Below, one piece after another: positions 1-8,828 of a stretch of 64,000 bases of DNA (within the stretch, counting starts at the first letter, position 1; each line of letters starts with the position of its first letter). The translations under genes and the position numbers were made by a program. The stretch is from Vibrio maerlii (GTDB lineage Bacteria; Pseudomonadota; Gammaproteobacteria; Enterobacterales; Vibrionaceae): positions 124,001 to 188,000 of the forward strand of contig NZ_QRHC01000007.1 of NCBI RefSeq assembly GCF_003415655.1, in the 5' to 3' direction. The notes beneath the pieces are model-generated. The model ran no database searches. It was given only the letters and a program-made list of their open reading frames with translations, and was not told the DNA's origin.

Positions 1-312
1 ATTGAAATAGTACATCCATATCAATAGCGCGGTACCGGTTAGCCAAGTCGTATAGGCTTCCCATTTAAACCAGTGGAGCTTTTCAGGCATTTGCTCTGGC
101 CCCACTTGGTATTTGGCAACCTCATAGAACCCACCACCGTGAACCGCCCAGAGATCTCCTTTTATACCTTTGTCTTTCTTCCATTTCGGTGGTGTATCGA
201 GGCTGTTATCTAGCCATGTGAAATAGAAACTGGCTCCTATCCATGCGACTCCACAGATTACATGGAACCATTTGATAAATAACGCAATCCATTCGTAGAG
301 TTGAGGCCACAT
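1..312 (-). CDS. puuD: Urate hydroxylase PuuD, N-terminal part (runs off the window)
   Basis: The first ~104 codons read MWPQLYEWIALFIKWFH and continue with VICGVAWIGASFYFTWLDN, VHGGGFYEVAKYQ and LHWFKWEAYTTWLTG. This is the start of the membrane-bound, cytochrome-c-linked urate hydroxylase family (PuuD/DUF989), which oxidises urate to 5-hydroxyisourate. The first membrane helix (residues about 8-30) is visible; the rest lies beyond base 1. The ATG at 310-312 has a good AGGAAG ribosome site. It overlaps the last 55 bases of the guanine deaminase gene in another frame. Its place directly after XdhABC, OHCU decarboxylase and HIU hydrolase genes fits its step. PuuD replaces soluble urate oxidase here. 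Confidence 0.88.
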   Translation of the reverse strand, partial: MWPQLYEWIALFIKWFHVICGVAWIGASFYFTWLDNSLDTPPKWKKDKGIKGDLWAVHGGGFYEVAKYQVGPEQMPEKLHWFKWEAYTTWLTGTALLIWMYYFN

Positions 313-1625
313 ACTTTACTTCCTTTTTTGTATACTAAGTTACCGCACAAATAGGTGCGTTCAATAATGCGATCATCGCTCAGAGTTGTGATGGCGAAGA
401 GTTGTTCACGCAGGCTTTTACAGCGAAGTAATCGCTGCTGCAGCATGGGTGATGCCATAAAATTCAGTTCGACAAAATCGGCTTCACTGCCAGGATTTAG
501 ATTGCCGACAAGATGATCGAGTCCCATGGCCTTTGCTGCCCCTTGGGTACATAAATAAAGAGATTCAAATGGGTCTAAGCTGCTGTTTTGCAGCTGACAG
601 ATTTTGTAAGCGTCGGCTTGATTGGCAAATAGGCTCAAGCTCGTGCCCGCGCCCACGTCGCTGGCGATGGACACGTCTATTCCTTCTGTTTTGGCTCTAT
701 CGTAATTAAACAGACCACTGCCCAAGAAAAGGTTTGAAGATGGGCAAAAGCTGATACTCGCTCCAGAAGTACTCAGTGCTCGGTATTCTCTATCGTTAAG
801 GTGGATCGCATGACCAAACAAGGCTCGATCGCGCACCAAGTCATTTGCTTCGTAAACCCCTAAGTAATCAGGGTGCTCAGGATAAAGCTCCTTTATCCAC
901 TCGACTTCACCTAGGTTTTCGCTAAGGTGCGTTTGAATAAAGGTGTCTGGATGTTCGTTGGCGAGCTTGCCAGCCATAGCCAATTGTTGCGGTGTACTGG
1001 TTGGCGCAAATCGAGGGGTGATGGCATAGCTGGCACGGCCATTGTTATGCCACTTTTCTATCAATGCTTTACTGTCTCTATAGCCCTGTTCTGGGGAATC
1101 TTGTAGCGCTTCAGGACAGAATCTATCCATCATCACTTTGCCACAAATCATGCGTGCGTTAATGGCTTCTGCAGCACTAAAGAATGCATCAACAGATTGA
1201 GGGTGGACAGTGGCGAATACACTGGCAGTGGTGGTGCCATGTTCCATCAATTGACCCAAGAAAAACTCAGCTTGCGCGTTGGCGTAGGCTTGGTTTTCAA
1301 ACTGCATTTCAGTCGGGAAGGTGTACTCATTGAGCCAATCAAGCAATTGTTTACCAAAGCTGGCAATCATCTCTACTTGAGGGAAATGAACATGGCTGTC
1401 TATCATTCCTGGAATCAGCAGCCCTTTGTGCAGTTCGACACCGCCATAGTTCAGTAGCTGCTGGTTTGCGGGCAGTTTAAAGAAGTCTTGAGCTTCTCCT
1501 AAGTGGGTGATTTTTCCATTTTCAGTCACCAGCACACCATCGCTAAAATACTGATAGTTATCGGCTGGAGAAGACGTTGTTTTTGGAAAGTGGAGGATAC
1601 TGCCTCGGTGAACTTGTCTTGGCAT
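258..1625 (-). CDS. guaD: Guanine deaminase
   Basis: This 455-residue amidohydrolase converts guanine to xanthine and ammonia. The zinc ligands of the family are in place: His78 and His80 in DSHVHFPQ, His233 in QTHLSENLGE, His272 in GHAIHL and Asp323 in SDVGAGTS, with the same spacing as known guanine deaminases. Length is near that of E. coli GuaD (about 439). The ATG follows GAGGAAG. It is the gene after HIU hydrolase on the minus strand and supplies xanthine to the XdhABC enzyme encoded upstream. The C-terminal tail (about 18 residues) overlaps the start of puuD, an unusually long overlap, so translation of the two may be coupled. Confidence 0.93.
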   Translation of the reverse strand: MPRQVHRGSILHFPKTTSSPADNYQYFSDGVLVTENGKITHLGEAQDFFKLPANQQLLNYGGVELHKGLLIPGMIDSHVHFPQVEMIASFGKQLLDWLNEYTFPTEMQFENQAYANAQAEFFLGQLMEHGTTTASVFATVHPQSVDAFFSAAEAINARMICGKVMMDRFCPEALQDSPEQGYRDSKALIEKWHNNGRASYAITPRFAPTSTPQQLAMAGKLANEHPDTFIQTHLSENLGEVEWIKELYPEHPDYLGVYEANDLVRDRALFGHAIHLNDREYRALSTSGASISFCPSSNLFLGSGLFNYDRAKTEGIDVSIASDVGAGTSLSLFANQADAYKICQLQNSSLDPFESLYLCTQGAAKAMGLDHLVGNLNPGSEADFVELNFMASPMLQQRLLRCKSLREQLFAITTLSDDRIIERTYLCGNLVYKKGSKVCGLNSTNGLRYLSNGSM

Positions 1626-1626
1626 A

Positions 1627-1962
1627 TTAACTTCCTCGATACGTGGTGTAGGAGTGCGCAGACATCAGCACCGGAACGTGGTAATGCCGTTCGTCTGATG
1701 CTCGAAAGTGCACGTCGATGAACGGGAAAAACACGGTGCCAAAGCTTTGCTGGCAGTAATCCTCGCTGTTAAATCTGAGCGAGTAATCACCTCCTAACTC
1801 TATTTCTTGGTCAAATGCAGCGCGGCCGTCCTCATCTGTTACCGCTGTTGCGATAGGCCTTGTTCCGTGCATTAAATCGTTCGTCAAATAGAGTGAAACT
1901 GAAATGCCCCTTGCCGGCACCCCAAGGGTTGTGTCTAGAACGTGGCAACTGAGTGTGCTCAT
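1627..1962 (-). CDS. hiuH: 5-hydroxyisourate hydrolase (transthyretin-like)
   Basis: This 111-residue protein hydrolyses 5-hydroxyisourate, the product of urate oxidation, to OHCU. It starts MSTLSCHVLDTTLGVPA, carrying the conserved His of the family, and ends with the hallmark C-terminal YRGS. There is no signal peptide, so it is cytoplasmic. Its start codon overlaps the stop of the OHCU decarboxylase gene as ATGA, which suggests coupled translation. The next gene, guaD, starts two bases further on. It is part of the xdhABC-uraD-hiuH-guaD-puuD operon. Confidence 0.94.
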   Translation of the reverse strand: MSTLSCHVLDTTLGVPARGISVSLYLTNDLMHGTRPIATAVTDEDGRAAFDQEIELGGDYSLRFNSEDYCQQSFGTVFFPFIDVHFRASDERHYHVPVLMSAHSYTTYRGS

Positions 1963-2438
1963 ACGTAGGCCTCCATGCGTATTGAACTGATCGCGCGCTG
2001 CTCTTTTGCTGCGTTGAGTAATTCGGTATTTCGTGAATTGGTGAGTCTGCTCTTGAGAAGCCTCAGCATTTCATCTGCACTTTTGTTCGTGGCGCAGACG
2101 ATAAAAATAAATCCAAATGTTTTAACGTATTGCTGATTAAGCTCTAGCAGCGCAACTAGTGTGTCTTGGCTCGCGTGTTGGACTGAAGATTGCTCCTCTT
2201 TACTGAGCTCTTTTGCTTGGGCATATTTCGCTTGAAGCGTGGATAGGTCGCCAATCATCGGGTGGCCAGCAAACGCTTCTAACCAGTCATGCTCCTCCAA
2301 AAGATCGAACGCCTTGTTAGCGGCATCACGCAGAGCTTTCTGGTTCTCGAACGGCGCGCTTAGCTCCATAGAGCGTTGCCAAACCTGGCTACTGCATATC
2401 TGAGCCAATTGCGCACGATTAAGGGTGTATTGGCTCAT
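1959..2438 (-). CDS. uraD: OHCU decarboxylase
   Basis: The product (159 residues, MSQYTLNRAQLAQI) decarboxylates 2-oxo-4-hydroxy-4-carboxy-5-ureidoimidazoline to S-allantoin. The family motif HPMIGDL followed by SKEEQSSV holds the catalytic His and the Glu/Gln pair. An in-frame upstream start exists 48 bases earlier but lies inside xdhC. The ATG at 2438 is preferred because it follows GGAGGTAAC and forms an ATGA overlap with the xdhC stop. It is cytoplasmic and sits between xdhC and hiuH in pathway order. Confidence 0.93.
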   Translation of the reverse strand: MSQYTLNRAQLAQICSSQVWQRSMELSAPFENQKALRDAANKAFDLLEEHDWLEAFAGHPMIGDLSTLQAKYAQAKELSKEEQSSVQHASQDTLVALLELNQQYVKTFGFIFIVCATNKSADEMLRLLKSRLTNSRNTELLNAAKEQRAISSIRMEAYV

Positions 2439-3409
2439 CGTGTTACCTCCGCAAGGGTTTTTCGCAGTGAATTCGCATTGTCCCAACGCTGTTCATTGTC
2501 CCTGCGCTGTTCATTGCCACAGCCGGATACGTTTGAAGCTGGAAGAGATTCGCCATGTTTGGTAAACATGGGGATGAGTTGCGCGGCAATGGATACCGCA
2601 ACTTGCATGGGTAATTTACCGCCAACTTCAGGGAGCCCGATCGGGCAGGTGAGTTGTTCAATCAGTTGAGGGTCGGAAAGTTGCTCCTTAAGTCGAAAGC
2701 TAAATCGCTGTTTTTTCCCCATAGAACCAATAAGGCCAATGAAAGGAAAACAGTTGCGCTCTAACGCACGCTCAGTTAGCTCAAAATCTAAACTGTGGTC
2801 ATGGGTCATGATGACTAAGTGGCTGCGGGAATCCAGTGATGCGATACACTCTTCAACGTTGGTGATGAGTTGAGTTTGAATGCCTTGGTCTTGCAGTGGA
2901 GTGAGCCACTCTCGTCGACTATCGATAACGGTTAAACGACATGGAAGGTCGGAGATGATTTTAACTAACGCTTGGCACACATGCCCGGCACCAAATACCA
3001 CCAACTGAGGAAGCTCAGTTTGCATAAACTCCATCAATACTTGAGCTGCACCGCCACAACATTGACCTAGATCGGAGGCGAGGGAGAAACGCTCGACGCT
3101 AGCTCCATTCGCACCTTCGTTGATTGACTGACGTGCTTTCTTAATGACCTGAAATTCAAGGTTGCCACCACCTAAAGTATCAAATTGTTCATCTAGGCCG
3201 ATGACCATCTTTGCCCCCGTATCTCTTGGCGTAGAACCGACTTCAGCGATGATGGTCGCAATTACGTACGGTTGACCCGTTTGTTGATAATGGCGAGCAC
3301 CTTCAAGCCAGTTACTGTGCCTAACACTGTTCTTTGGGTAGTTTTTCATCGTATTGTCGGTGAGAGCGTCCAACAGAGGTATATATAAAGAGTGGGAATG
3401 TTCAGTCAT
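2435..3409 (-). CDS. xdhC: Xanthine dehydrogenase accessory protein XdhC
   Basis: This 324-residue XdhC/CoxI family protein binds molybdenum cofactor and helps sulfurate and insert it into XdhB. The N-terminal XdhC_CoxI domain (ATIIAEVGSTPRDTGAKM, CCGGAAQVLME) is followed by a Rossmann-like domain (LVVFGAGHVCQALV, IGLIGSMGKKQRF, CPIGLPEVGGK). The start at 3409 has GAGGTG upstream and overlaps the end of xdhB by 8 bases. The C-terminal tail holds two near-copies of a short NEQRRDN/NEQRWDN stretch, a small local duplication that is probably neutral. Confidence 0.93.
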   Translation of the reverse strand: MTEHSHSLYIPLLDALTDNTMKNYPKNSVRHSNWLEGARHYQQTGQPYVIATIIAEVGSTPRDTGAKMVIGLDEQFDTLGGGNLEFQVIKKARQSINEGANGASVERFSLASDLGQCCGGAAQVLMEFMQTELPQLVVFGAGHVCQALVKIISDLPCRLTVIDSRREWLTPLQDQGIQTQLITNVEECIASLDSRSHLVIMTHDHSLDFELTERALERNCFPFIGLIGSMGKKQRFSFRLKEQLSDPQLIEQLTCPIGLPEVGGKLPMQVAVSIAAQLIPMFTKHGESLPASNVSGCGNEQRRDNEQRWDNANSLRKTLAEVTR

Positions 3410-5873
3410 GTTCGTTCACCTCTGGGCTTGTTTTTTTGCTCGAAAAGTAATGAGGTTCTAAAGGCTTAAATTGATTCACTTTTGCCTTTGAACCGAGCGT
3501 GTCGACGCGTGTGTAACCAATCTGTTGATATTGTTGCTGGCATGCTTTTAAAATTCGCTCGCCTGTCGCTGGAGCATCGAGCTCAACATGCTGTTTGTGC
3601 TCACTAATTGAGGCGATCGCGTCATTGATGGCACACCAAGCACTAATGGCATGCATAAAAGGGGGTTCACCAACGGCTTTTGAACGGTAGATGCTATGTT
3701 CAGGGTTTGCCATATCAAACAGGGCAATGTTCATCTCTTTCGGATAGTCACCAATGGTTGGGATCTTATAGTTCATCGGACTGTTGCTTAGCAGCACGCC
3801 ATCGTCGTTCCAAACCAATTCTTCATTGGTGAGCCAACCTAACCCTTGCATAAACGCGCCTTCGATTTGACCGGTATCTATGGCGGGGTTGAGACTGTTA
3901 CCAACGTCATGGAGGATGTCGACTCGGTCTAATGTCATTTCACCCGTGAGAGTATCGATGGTGACTTCTGAACAAGCGGCGCCAATGGAGAAATAGAAGA
4001 ATGGTCGTCCCTGTGATTTCTCCATATCGAACCAGATTTTGGGTGTTTTGTAGAAGCCGCTGCACGAAAGAGAGACTCGAGCTAGGTAGGCTTGTTGAAC
4101 CAGTTCTGCCCAACTGATGTGGTGCTCTCCGCTTTTCCCTTCGTACACACCATTGAACGTCACGGTCCCGTTTGTGATTGTTGGTGTTTGCTCGCACTGA
4201 TAGTGCTCCATCGCGAATTCGAGCAGACGCTCCCGAATGGTGGTTGCAGCATTGTGCGCAGCCATGCCATTGAGATCGGCGCCTGAAGAAGCTGCAGTGG
4301 GAGAGCTGTTCGGGACTTTGTCTGTTCGGGTTGAGGTGACTAGCACCAAGTCCATTGGTACGCTAAAAGTTTGCGCGACAATCTGTGCAACCTTAGTATG
4401 CAAACCTTGGCCCATTTCCGTTCCGCCATGTGAGACTTGGATGCTGCCATCGGTATAAACATGGACAAGAGCACCAGCTTGATTAAGGTGAGTGGCGGTG
4501 AATGAAATACCAAACTTAACTGGCGTCAACGCGAGCCCTTTTTTGAGCACCGGGTTTTGCTTGTTCCACTGCTTGATTTGGAGTCTGCGCTCACGGTAGT
4601 CAGCGCTATCTGCAAGTTGTTCAATGACGGCTTTTAGGGTGTCAGTTTGCTCAACTTGCATGCCGTAAGGTGTTGTGTCTTTACCTTCTCGGTAGAGGTT
4701 GTTTAACCTCACATCGAGTGCATCCATATCGGCTTTAATACTCAGGGCCTGCATTGCATTCTCAATGGTTAACATACCTTGTGGACCACCAAATCCACGA
4801 TATGCCGTGTGACTTACCGTATCCGTTTTTAGGCGGTTTCCCTTAATAAAGGCGTCACCGAGATAGTAGGCGTTGTCGCTATGGAACATTGCTCGATCCA
4901 CAATAGCGCCAGATAAGTCTGCCGAGTGGCCGCACAAGCCGTTTACTTCAATGTTCGTCGTTTTTAGCACGCCATTTGAATCAGCAACTAACTGGTAGTG
5001 ATTGTTAAACGGGTGTCTCTTTCCGGTCGCTTGCATGTCAACGGAGCGGGGTAAACGCATCTTTACCGCTTTACCTGTGTAAAATGCACCAAGTGCTGCA
5101 AGACACGCCCATGGTGCAGCTTGAGATTCCTTCCCCCCAAAGCCGCCACCCATTCGACGCATATCAACAGTGACCTTATTGAACGGTATATCAAGTACTT
5201 CAGCGACCAGAGTCTGCACTTCAGTTGGGTGCTGGGTTGAACTGCGAACAAAAATACCCCCTTCTTCAGTGGGCTCAGCGAGGCTGATTTGACCTTCCAG
5301 GTAAAAGTGTTCTTGTCCGCCCACGGATAAATCGCCTTCGACGACAATGTCAGTTTCTGAGCAGGGCTGGGATTGCGGCTGACCGAACTGATTCGATGGG
5401 AGAATGTGAGGTTCCGTCTTCGCTTGTTCATACTTGGTTGTCGCTGCTGTGGCTTTGTAGGTAACTTTGGCCTGTGACGCTGCCTGCCAAGCTTGACGAT
5501 GACTTTTAGCGATCACAAGTGCGATTGGTTGGCTGTGGTATTTGATTGTTCCGTCGCTGAACAGCGGATCCCCTTTGAAAATAGGGCCTATGTCGCGCTC
5601 ACCAGGGATATCTTCATAGCGTATGACTTTCACGACACCATAAGTGTTCTCGACCTGGCTAAGATCTAGGCTCTCTATCTCACCGCTGGCAACGTCGCTC
5701 ATGATTACGGAGGCATGTAAACATCCAACGGTTGTAGGCTGGTCATCAATAAATAGTGCGCTTCCTGCGACTTGATTGTCGGCGCTTTCATGTTTATGAG
5801 AGCGGCCAACCACTTTGAAATCGACGTTGGTTTGTTCACCTGTAGTATGTTTAATCGTGGTTAATTTACGCAT
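3402..5873 (-). CDS. xdhB: Xanthine dehydrogenase, molybdopterin subunit XdhB
   Basis: This is the catalytic molybdenum subunit (823 residues) that oxidises hypoxanthine and xanthine to urate. Visible landmarks are GGGFGGKE at 242-249, the substrate-binding Arg359 in AYRGFGGPQG, and the catalytic Glu at about 736 in VGEPPFMHA. All key residues seen are intact. It overlaps xdhA and xdhC by 8 bases each, which is typical of a translationally coupled three-gene set. Length matches the split bacterial type, in which the FeS/FAD part is a separate protein (XdhA). Confidence 0.95.
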   Translation of the reverse strand: MRKLTTIKHTTGEQTNVDFKVVGRSHKHESADNQVAGSALFIDDQPTTVGCLHASVIMSDVASGEIESLDLSQVENTYGVVKVIRYEDIPGERDIGPIFKGDPLFSDGTIKYHSQPIALVIAKSHRQAWQAASQAKVTYKATAATTKYEQAKTEPHILPSNQFGQPQSQPCSETDIVVEGDLSVGGQEHFYLEGQISLAEPTEEGGIFVRSSTQHPTEVQTLVAEVLDIPFNKVTVDMRRMGGGFGGKESQAAPWACLAALGAFYTGKAVKMRLPRSVDMQATGKRHPFNNHYQLVADSNGVLKTTNIEVNGLCGHSADLSGAIVDRAMFHSDNAYYLGDAFIKGNRLKTDTVSHTAYRGFGGPQGMLTIENAMQALSIKADMDALDVRLNNLYREGKDTTPYGMQVEQTDTLKAVIEQLADSADYRERRLQIKQWNKQNPVLKKGLALTPVKFGISFTATHLNQAGALVHVYTDGSIQVSHGGTEMGQGLHTKVAQIVAQTFSVPMDLVLVTSTRTDKVPNSSPTAASSGADLNGMAAHNAATTIRERLLEFAMEHYQCEQTPTITNGTVTFNGVYEGKSGEHHISWAELVQQAYLARVSLSCSGFYKTPKIWFDMEKSQGRPFFYFSIGAACSEVTIDTLTGEMTLDRVDILHDVGNSLNPAIDTGQIEGAFMQGLGWLTNEELVWNDDGVLLSNSPMNYKIPTIGDYPKEMNIALFDMANPEHSIYRSKAVGEPPFMHAISAWCAINDAIASISEHKQHVELDAPATGERILKACQQQYQQIGYTRVDTLGSKAKVNQFKPLEPHYFSSKKTSPEVNEHD

Positions 5874-7278
5874 GAGAGACCAACCTTGTGTTGATGCTGT
5901 TGCATTCTAAATAGAAGCGCTGCAGCAAGTTTTGGATCAGGGCCACGCGATACTCAGCACTGCCTCTCACGTCTGATAAAGGGTTGATGACATCGGGAAC
6001 ACAGGCTTTGATCTTATGAACGAGAAGCTGAGTAAATGGACGGCCGATCATCAGACGTTCCAGTTCACGTAGCCTTATTGATTTAGCGGCGATACCACCT
6101 GCAGACAAAATGCAGCGCTTAATTCGATTGTCGCCGTCTGTGGTGAGGTTAATAGCCAGGACCACCGTTGAAATGTCGTCTTCAAAGCGTTTGCTGATCT
6201 TGTAAATAGCGTGGCGTTGTTGTGGGGCGAGCTTAGGTAGAAGGACGGCACTAATCCATTGTTCTGGTTTGAGCACGGTCTCACGATAGCCTGTAATGTA
6301 ATCCTCTGGAGAATAGAGGCGCTTTTCCGCTCCGTCGTCGACTTCTATCTTTGCGTTCAAGCTAATGAGTAGCGGGGCGATATCTCCGATGGGGGAAGCA
6401 TGGCCCAAACTTCCCCCCATGGTGGCGCGGTGACGAATGGTGAGGCTTCCTAAACGTTCAAAGATCTCATCTGTGCTTGGGAAGTGTTCACGCATTAGCT
6501 GATGAACTTCATAGAGTGGAACGGAAGCACCCACTCGCCATCCCGATTTGGTTTCGCTGATGGTTGTGAGCTCATCGACTTCAGATATATCGATAATCTG
6601 CTTGATACTTTTTAACTGCTGAGTGACTTCAAGTGCAACATCAGTACCGCCAGCGATTAACTTCGCCGAAGGCATGCGAGTTTTAGCTTCTGCCAATTCT
6701 TGTCGTGTACTTGGTTTTGCATAGTGTAGTGTTTGCTGTGAATCACTTTCTTTGATCCACTGCTTCACACTCGATTCATTAGTTTGCGCTGGATCGAAAT
6801 ACTCTACGCCCGCCACTTGTTTTGCGGCTTCGATCAATGGGCCATATCCCGTGCATCGGCATAAGTTGCCAGCAAGATAGTCGGTTGGGTTTGTGGGTGG
6901 AGTCGATTGCTTTGAAAGCGCATAAAGAGACATAACCACACCGGGCGTACAAAAACCACATTGGGTCCCATGCTGGTCAACCACCGCCTGTTGGACAGGG
7001 TGAAGCTCACCGTGTTTACTGAGTTGTTCAACCGTGATTATCTGCTTGCCATGCAAGGCATTTAGAGGGGTGATACAAGCGTTGATCTGCCTATAGCACA
7101 GCTGTTCATCGGCATCGATATCGACCATTACTACGGTGCAGGCACCACAATCACCACTAGCACAGCCTTCTTTGCTTCCCACTAAGCCTTGATCTTCCCT
7201 TAGATAATTGAGCAACATGGTGTCAGCTGCGGCATAGTCGATTTGCACAACGCTGTCATTGATCATCACTTCTAACAT
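5866..7278 (-). CDS. xdhA: Xanthine dehydrogenase, FeS/FAD subunit XdhA
   Basis: This 470-residue electron-transfer subunit carries two 2Fe-2S clusters and FAD. The plant-type cluster cysteines are Cys39, Cys44 and Cys47 (GCASGDCGAC), and the second cluster uses Cys107, Cys110, Cys140 and Cys142 (CGFC, CRC). The FAD domain shows LIAGGTDVALEV and GGSLGHASPIGD. Electrons pass from the molybdenum site in XdhB to NAD. The ATG follows AAGGAACG. It is the first gene of the xdhABC-uraD-hiuH-guaD-puuD operon, and a RutR-like inverted repeat lies 25 to 50 bases upstream of its start. Confidence 0.95.
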   Translation of the reverse strand: MLEVMINDSVVQIDYAAADTMLLNYLREDQGLVGSKEGCASGDCGACTVVMVDIDADEQLCYRQINACITPLNALHGKQIITVEQLSKHGELHPVQQAVVDQHGTQCGFCTPGVVMSLYALSKQSTPPTNPTDYLAGNLCRCTGYGPLIEAAKQVAGVEYFDPAQTNESSVKQWIKESDSQQTLHYAKPSTRQELAEAKTRMPSAKLIAGGTDVALEVTQQLKSIKQIIDISEVDELTTISETKSGWRVGASVPLYEVHQLMREHFPSTDEIFERLGSLTIRHRATMGGSLGHASPIGDIAPLLISLNAKIEVDDGAEKRLYSPEDYITGYRETVLKPEQWISAVLLPKLAPQQRHAIYKISKRFEDDISTVVLAINLTTDGDNRIKRCILSAGGIAAKSIRLRELERLMIGRPFTQLLVHKIKACVPDVINPLSDVRGSAEYRVALIQNLLQRFYLECNSINTRLVSHA

Positions 7279-7302
7279 AACGTTCCTTGTCGTGGAGGAT
7301 TA

Positions 7303-7328
7303 TAAACCTGTCTAATTGGTCAGGTTTA
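7303..7328. promoter_or_regulatory. RutR-like operator in front of xdhA
   Basis: A 26-base imperfect inverted repeat pairs in 11 of 13 positions, with outer arms TAAACCTG and CAGGTTTA. Its core CTGTCTAATTGGTCAG matches 10 of 14 defined positions of the E. coli RutR consensus TTGACCAnnTGGTCAA. It sits where it could control the xdhA promoter. Related sites lie at 8534-8561 and 12522-12537, near the RutR-like gene. The assignment is inferred from motif likeness. Confidence 0.55.
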
Positions 7329-7334
7329 TGGCTA

Positions 7335-7376
7335 ATAAAAAAGCCCACGCATGAGGTCAAGCAACATGCAGTGGGC
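7335..7376 (-). terminator. Rho-independent terminator after the BMP binding-protein gene
   Basis: Read on the minus strand, a GC-rich stem (GCCCACTGCATG with CATGCGTGGGC, one bulge) is followed by a run of Ts, beginning just past the stop codon at 7385. It separates the nucleoside-binding-protein gene from the xdhA promoter. Confidence 0.75.
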
Positions 7377-7384
7377 GTGGAGAT

Positions 7385-8461
7385 TTAGTTTGGAATTGAA
7401 GCGTCTATGCCTTCTACATACCAGTTTACGGCTGTAAGCTCTTCATCTGTTAGGGTGTAACCCGCAGCAATAACTTCTTTACCGCTGTTATCTTTCATCG
7501 GACCGGTAAATGGATGGAACTCACCTGATTTAATCTTTGCGTGCGTCGATTTGATGGCTTCTTTCATTTCATCAGGCAGTGCTGGGTTAATAGACACGAT
7601 CTGTAAAATATCGTCTTCGAAGCCGCCCCAGAAATCCTCTGGAGCCCAACTGTCGTCCATCACTTCTTGAGCGCTACGAATGTAATGTGGAGCCCAGACA
7701 TCACGCACTGAGAACATGTGCGATTTAGGCGCAAATTGACTCATGTCTGATGCTTGGCCAATACCCATTACGCCGCGCTTTTCGGCGGCGATGAGCGGAG
7801 CCGGGCTATCAGTGTGTTGAACAATAATATCCGCGCCTTGGTCCATAAGTGCGTTTGCTGCATCCGATTCTTTGCCTGGGTCGTACCAGGTATTTACCCA
7901 AACAATTTTAATTTTAACGTCTGGGTTAACGCTTTTTGCGCCAAGGTAAACCGAGTTGATATCTCGAATGACTTCAGGAATAGGGAAAGAGGCGATGTAG
8001 CCAATAGTATTCGATTTGGTTGCCATGCCAGCCGCAACACCCGATACATAACGACCTTCGTAAGTACGTAATGTGTAAGTCGATACATTACCCCCACGTT
8101 TGTAGCCAGTAGCATGTTCAAACTTTACTTTAGGAAAACGTTTTGCGGCTTTTATTGTCGGGTTCATGAAGCCAAAAGAGGTAGTAAAGATCAGATCGTG
8201 GCCTGACTTCGCAAGCTGTGTGATCACTCGTTCAGCATCTGCCCCTTCAGGTACATTTTCGACGAAGGTGGTTTCAACCTTATCGCCAAAATGACTCTCG
8301 AGATCTTGTCGACCTTGGTCATGTTCGTAACTCCATCCATGGTCGCCTACAGGGCCAACATAAACGAAACCGACTTTTAGTGGTTCTTCTGCTAATACAG
8401 AAGAGGTGACTAAGGTTGAGAGTGATAAGGCAGTTGCCTTAATCCAAGGTTTTAGCTTCAT
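7385..8461 (-). CDS. BMP-family nucleoside ABC transporter substrate-binding protein
   Basis: This is the periplasmic binding protein (358 residues) of the BMP/Med family that captures nucleosides or nucleobases for the permease pair encoded upstream. A signal peptide (MKLKPWIKATALSL, cut after about SSVLA) precedes LKVGFVYVGPVGDHGWSYEHDQG, a family signature. The ATG at 8461 is chosen because GGAG sits 6 bases before it; an in-frame GTG lies 18 bases upstream with no better ribosome site. It has its own 367-base upstream region with a RutR-like operator, so it is probably transcribed separately from the permease genes and at a higher level. Confidence 0.88.
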   Translation of the reverse strand: MKLKPWIKATALSLSTLVTSSVLAEEPLKVGFVYVGPVGDHGWSYEHDQGRQDLESHFGDKVETTFVENVPEGADAERVITQLAKSGHDLIFTTSFGFMNPTIKAAKRFPKVKFEHATGYKRGGNVSTYTLRTYEGRYVSGVAAGMATKSNTIGYIASFPIPEVIRDINSVYLGAKSVNPDVKIKIVWVNTWYDPGKESDAANALMDQGADIIVQHTDSPAPLIAAEKRGVMGIGQASDMSQFAPKSHMFSVRDVWAPHYIRSAQEVMDDSWAPEDFWGGFEDDILQIVSINPALPDEMKEAIKSTHAKIKSGEFHPFTGPMKDNSGKEVIAAGYTLTDEELTAVNWYVEGIDASIPN

Positions 8462-8533
8462 GAGTTTCTCCATCTTCACTATTTATTGAGCGTTTCCATT
8501 ACTGCTTTACTGAGTTGTTTAGATGGTATTTGC

Positions 8534-8561
8534 AAAAACCTGACCAACTGGTCGTGTTTTT
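8534..8561. promoter_or_regulatory. RutR-like operator in front of the BMP gene
   Basis: The core CTGACCAACTGGTCGT at 8540-8555 matches 11 of 14 defined positions of TTGACCAnnTGGTCAA. Flanking A and T runs extend the symmetry to 28 bases. It lies about 75-100 bases upstream of the BMP start codon, a plausible promoter position. Confidence 0.58.
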
Positions 8562-8784
8562 AAGGTGAATTTACTGACAAACTGTAGAAGCCTTGTGTGG
8601 TGGGTGTTTCAGGGGTGTTAAATGTTTATTTTGCCCTAAGTTGCGTGTTTATCAGCCTTGAATTGAGAGTGTTTACTTGATGTTTACATATCGTTAACGC
8701 TCTAGATTGATGCAGTGCACTGGAATAGTGCGGGGGGAGTGAGAATAATAAACATGAAGAATTGGTGGGGAGCCACTAGAGGAA

Positions 8785-8817
8785 TAGTAGAAAGAGAAGG
8801 GCAGCGATGACTGCCCT
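8785..8817 (-). terminator. Terminator-like hairpin after the permease genes
   Basis: On the minus strand an AGGGCAG/CTGCCCT stem with a 6-base loop begins 12 bases after the permease stop codon and is followed by a pyrimidine-rich TTCTCTTTCT tail. The tail is not a pure T run, so termination may be partial. Confidence 0.5.
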
Positions 8818-8828
8818 AAGCTCTATTT

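Larger units (their letters stand above)
8462..8828. other. Noncoding stretch between permease and binding-protein genes
   Basis: This 367-base gap holds a hairpin for the permease operon (8798-8817) and the RutR-like operator of the binding-protein gene (8534-8561). I see no open reading frame of substance in it. Confidence 0.7.
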
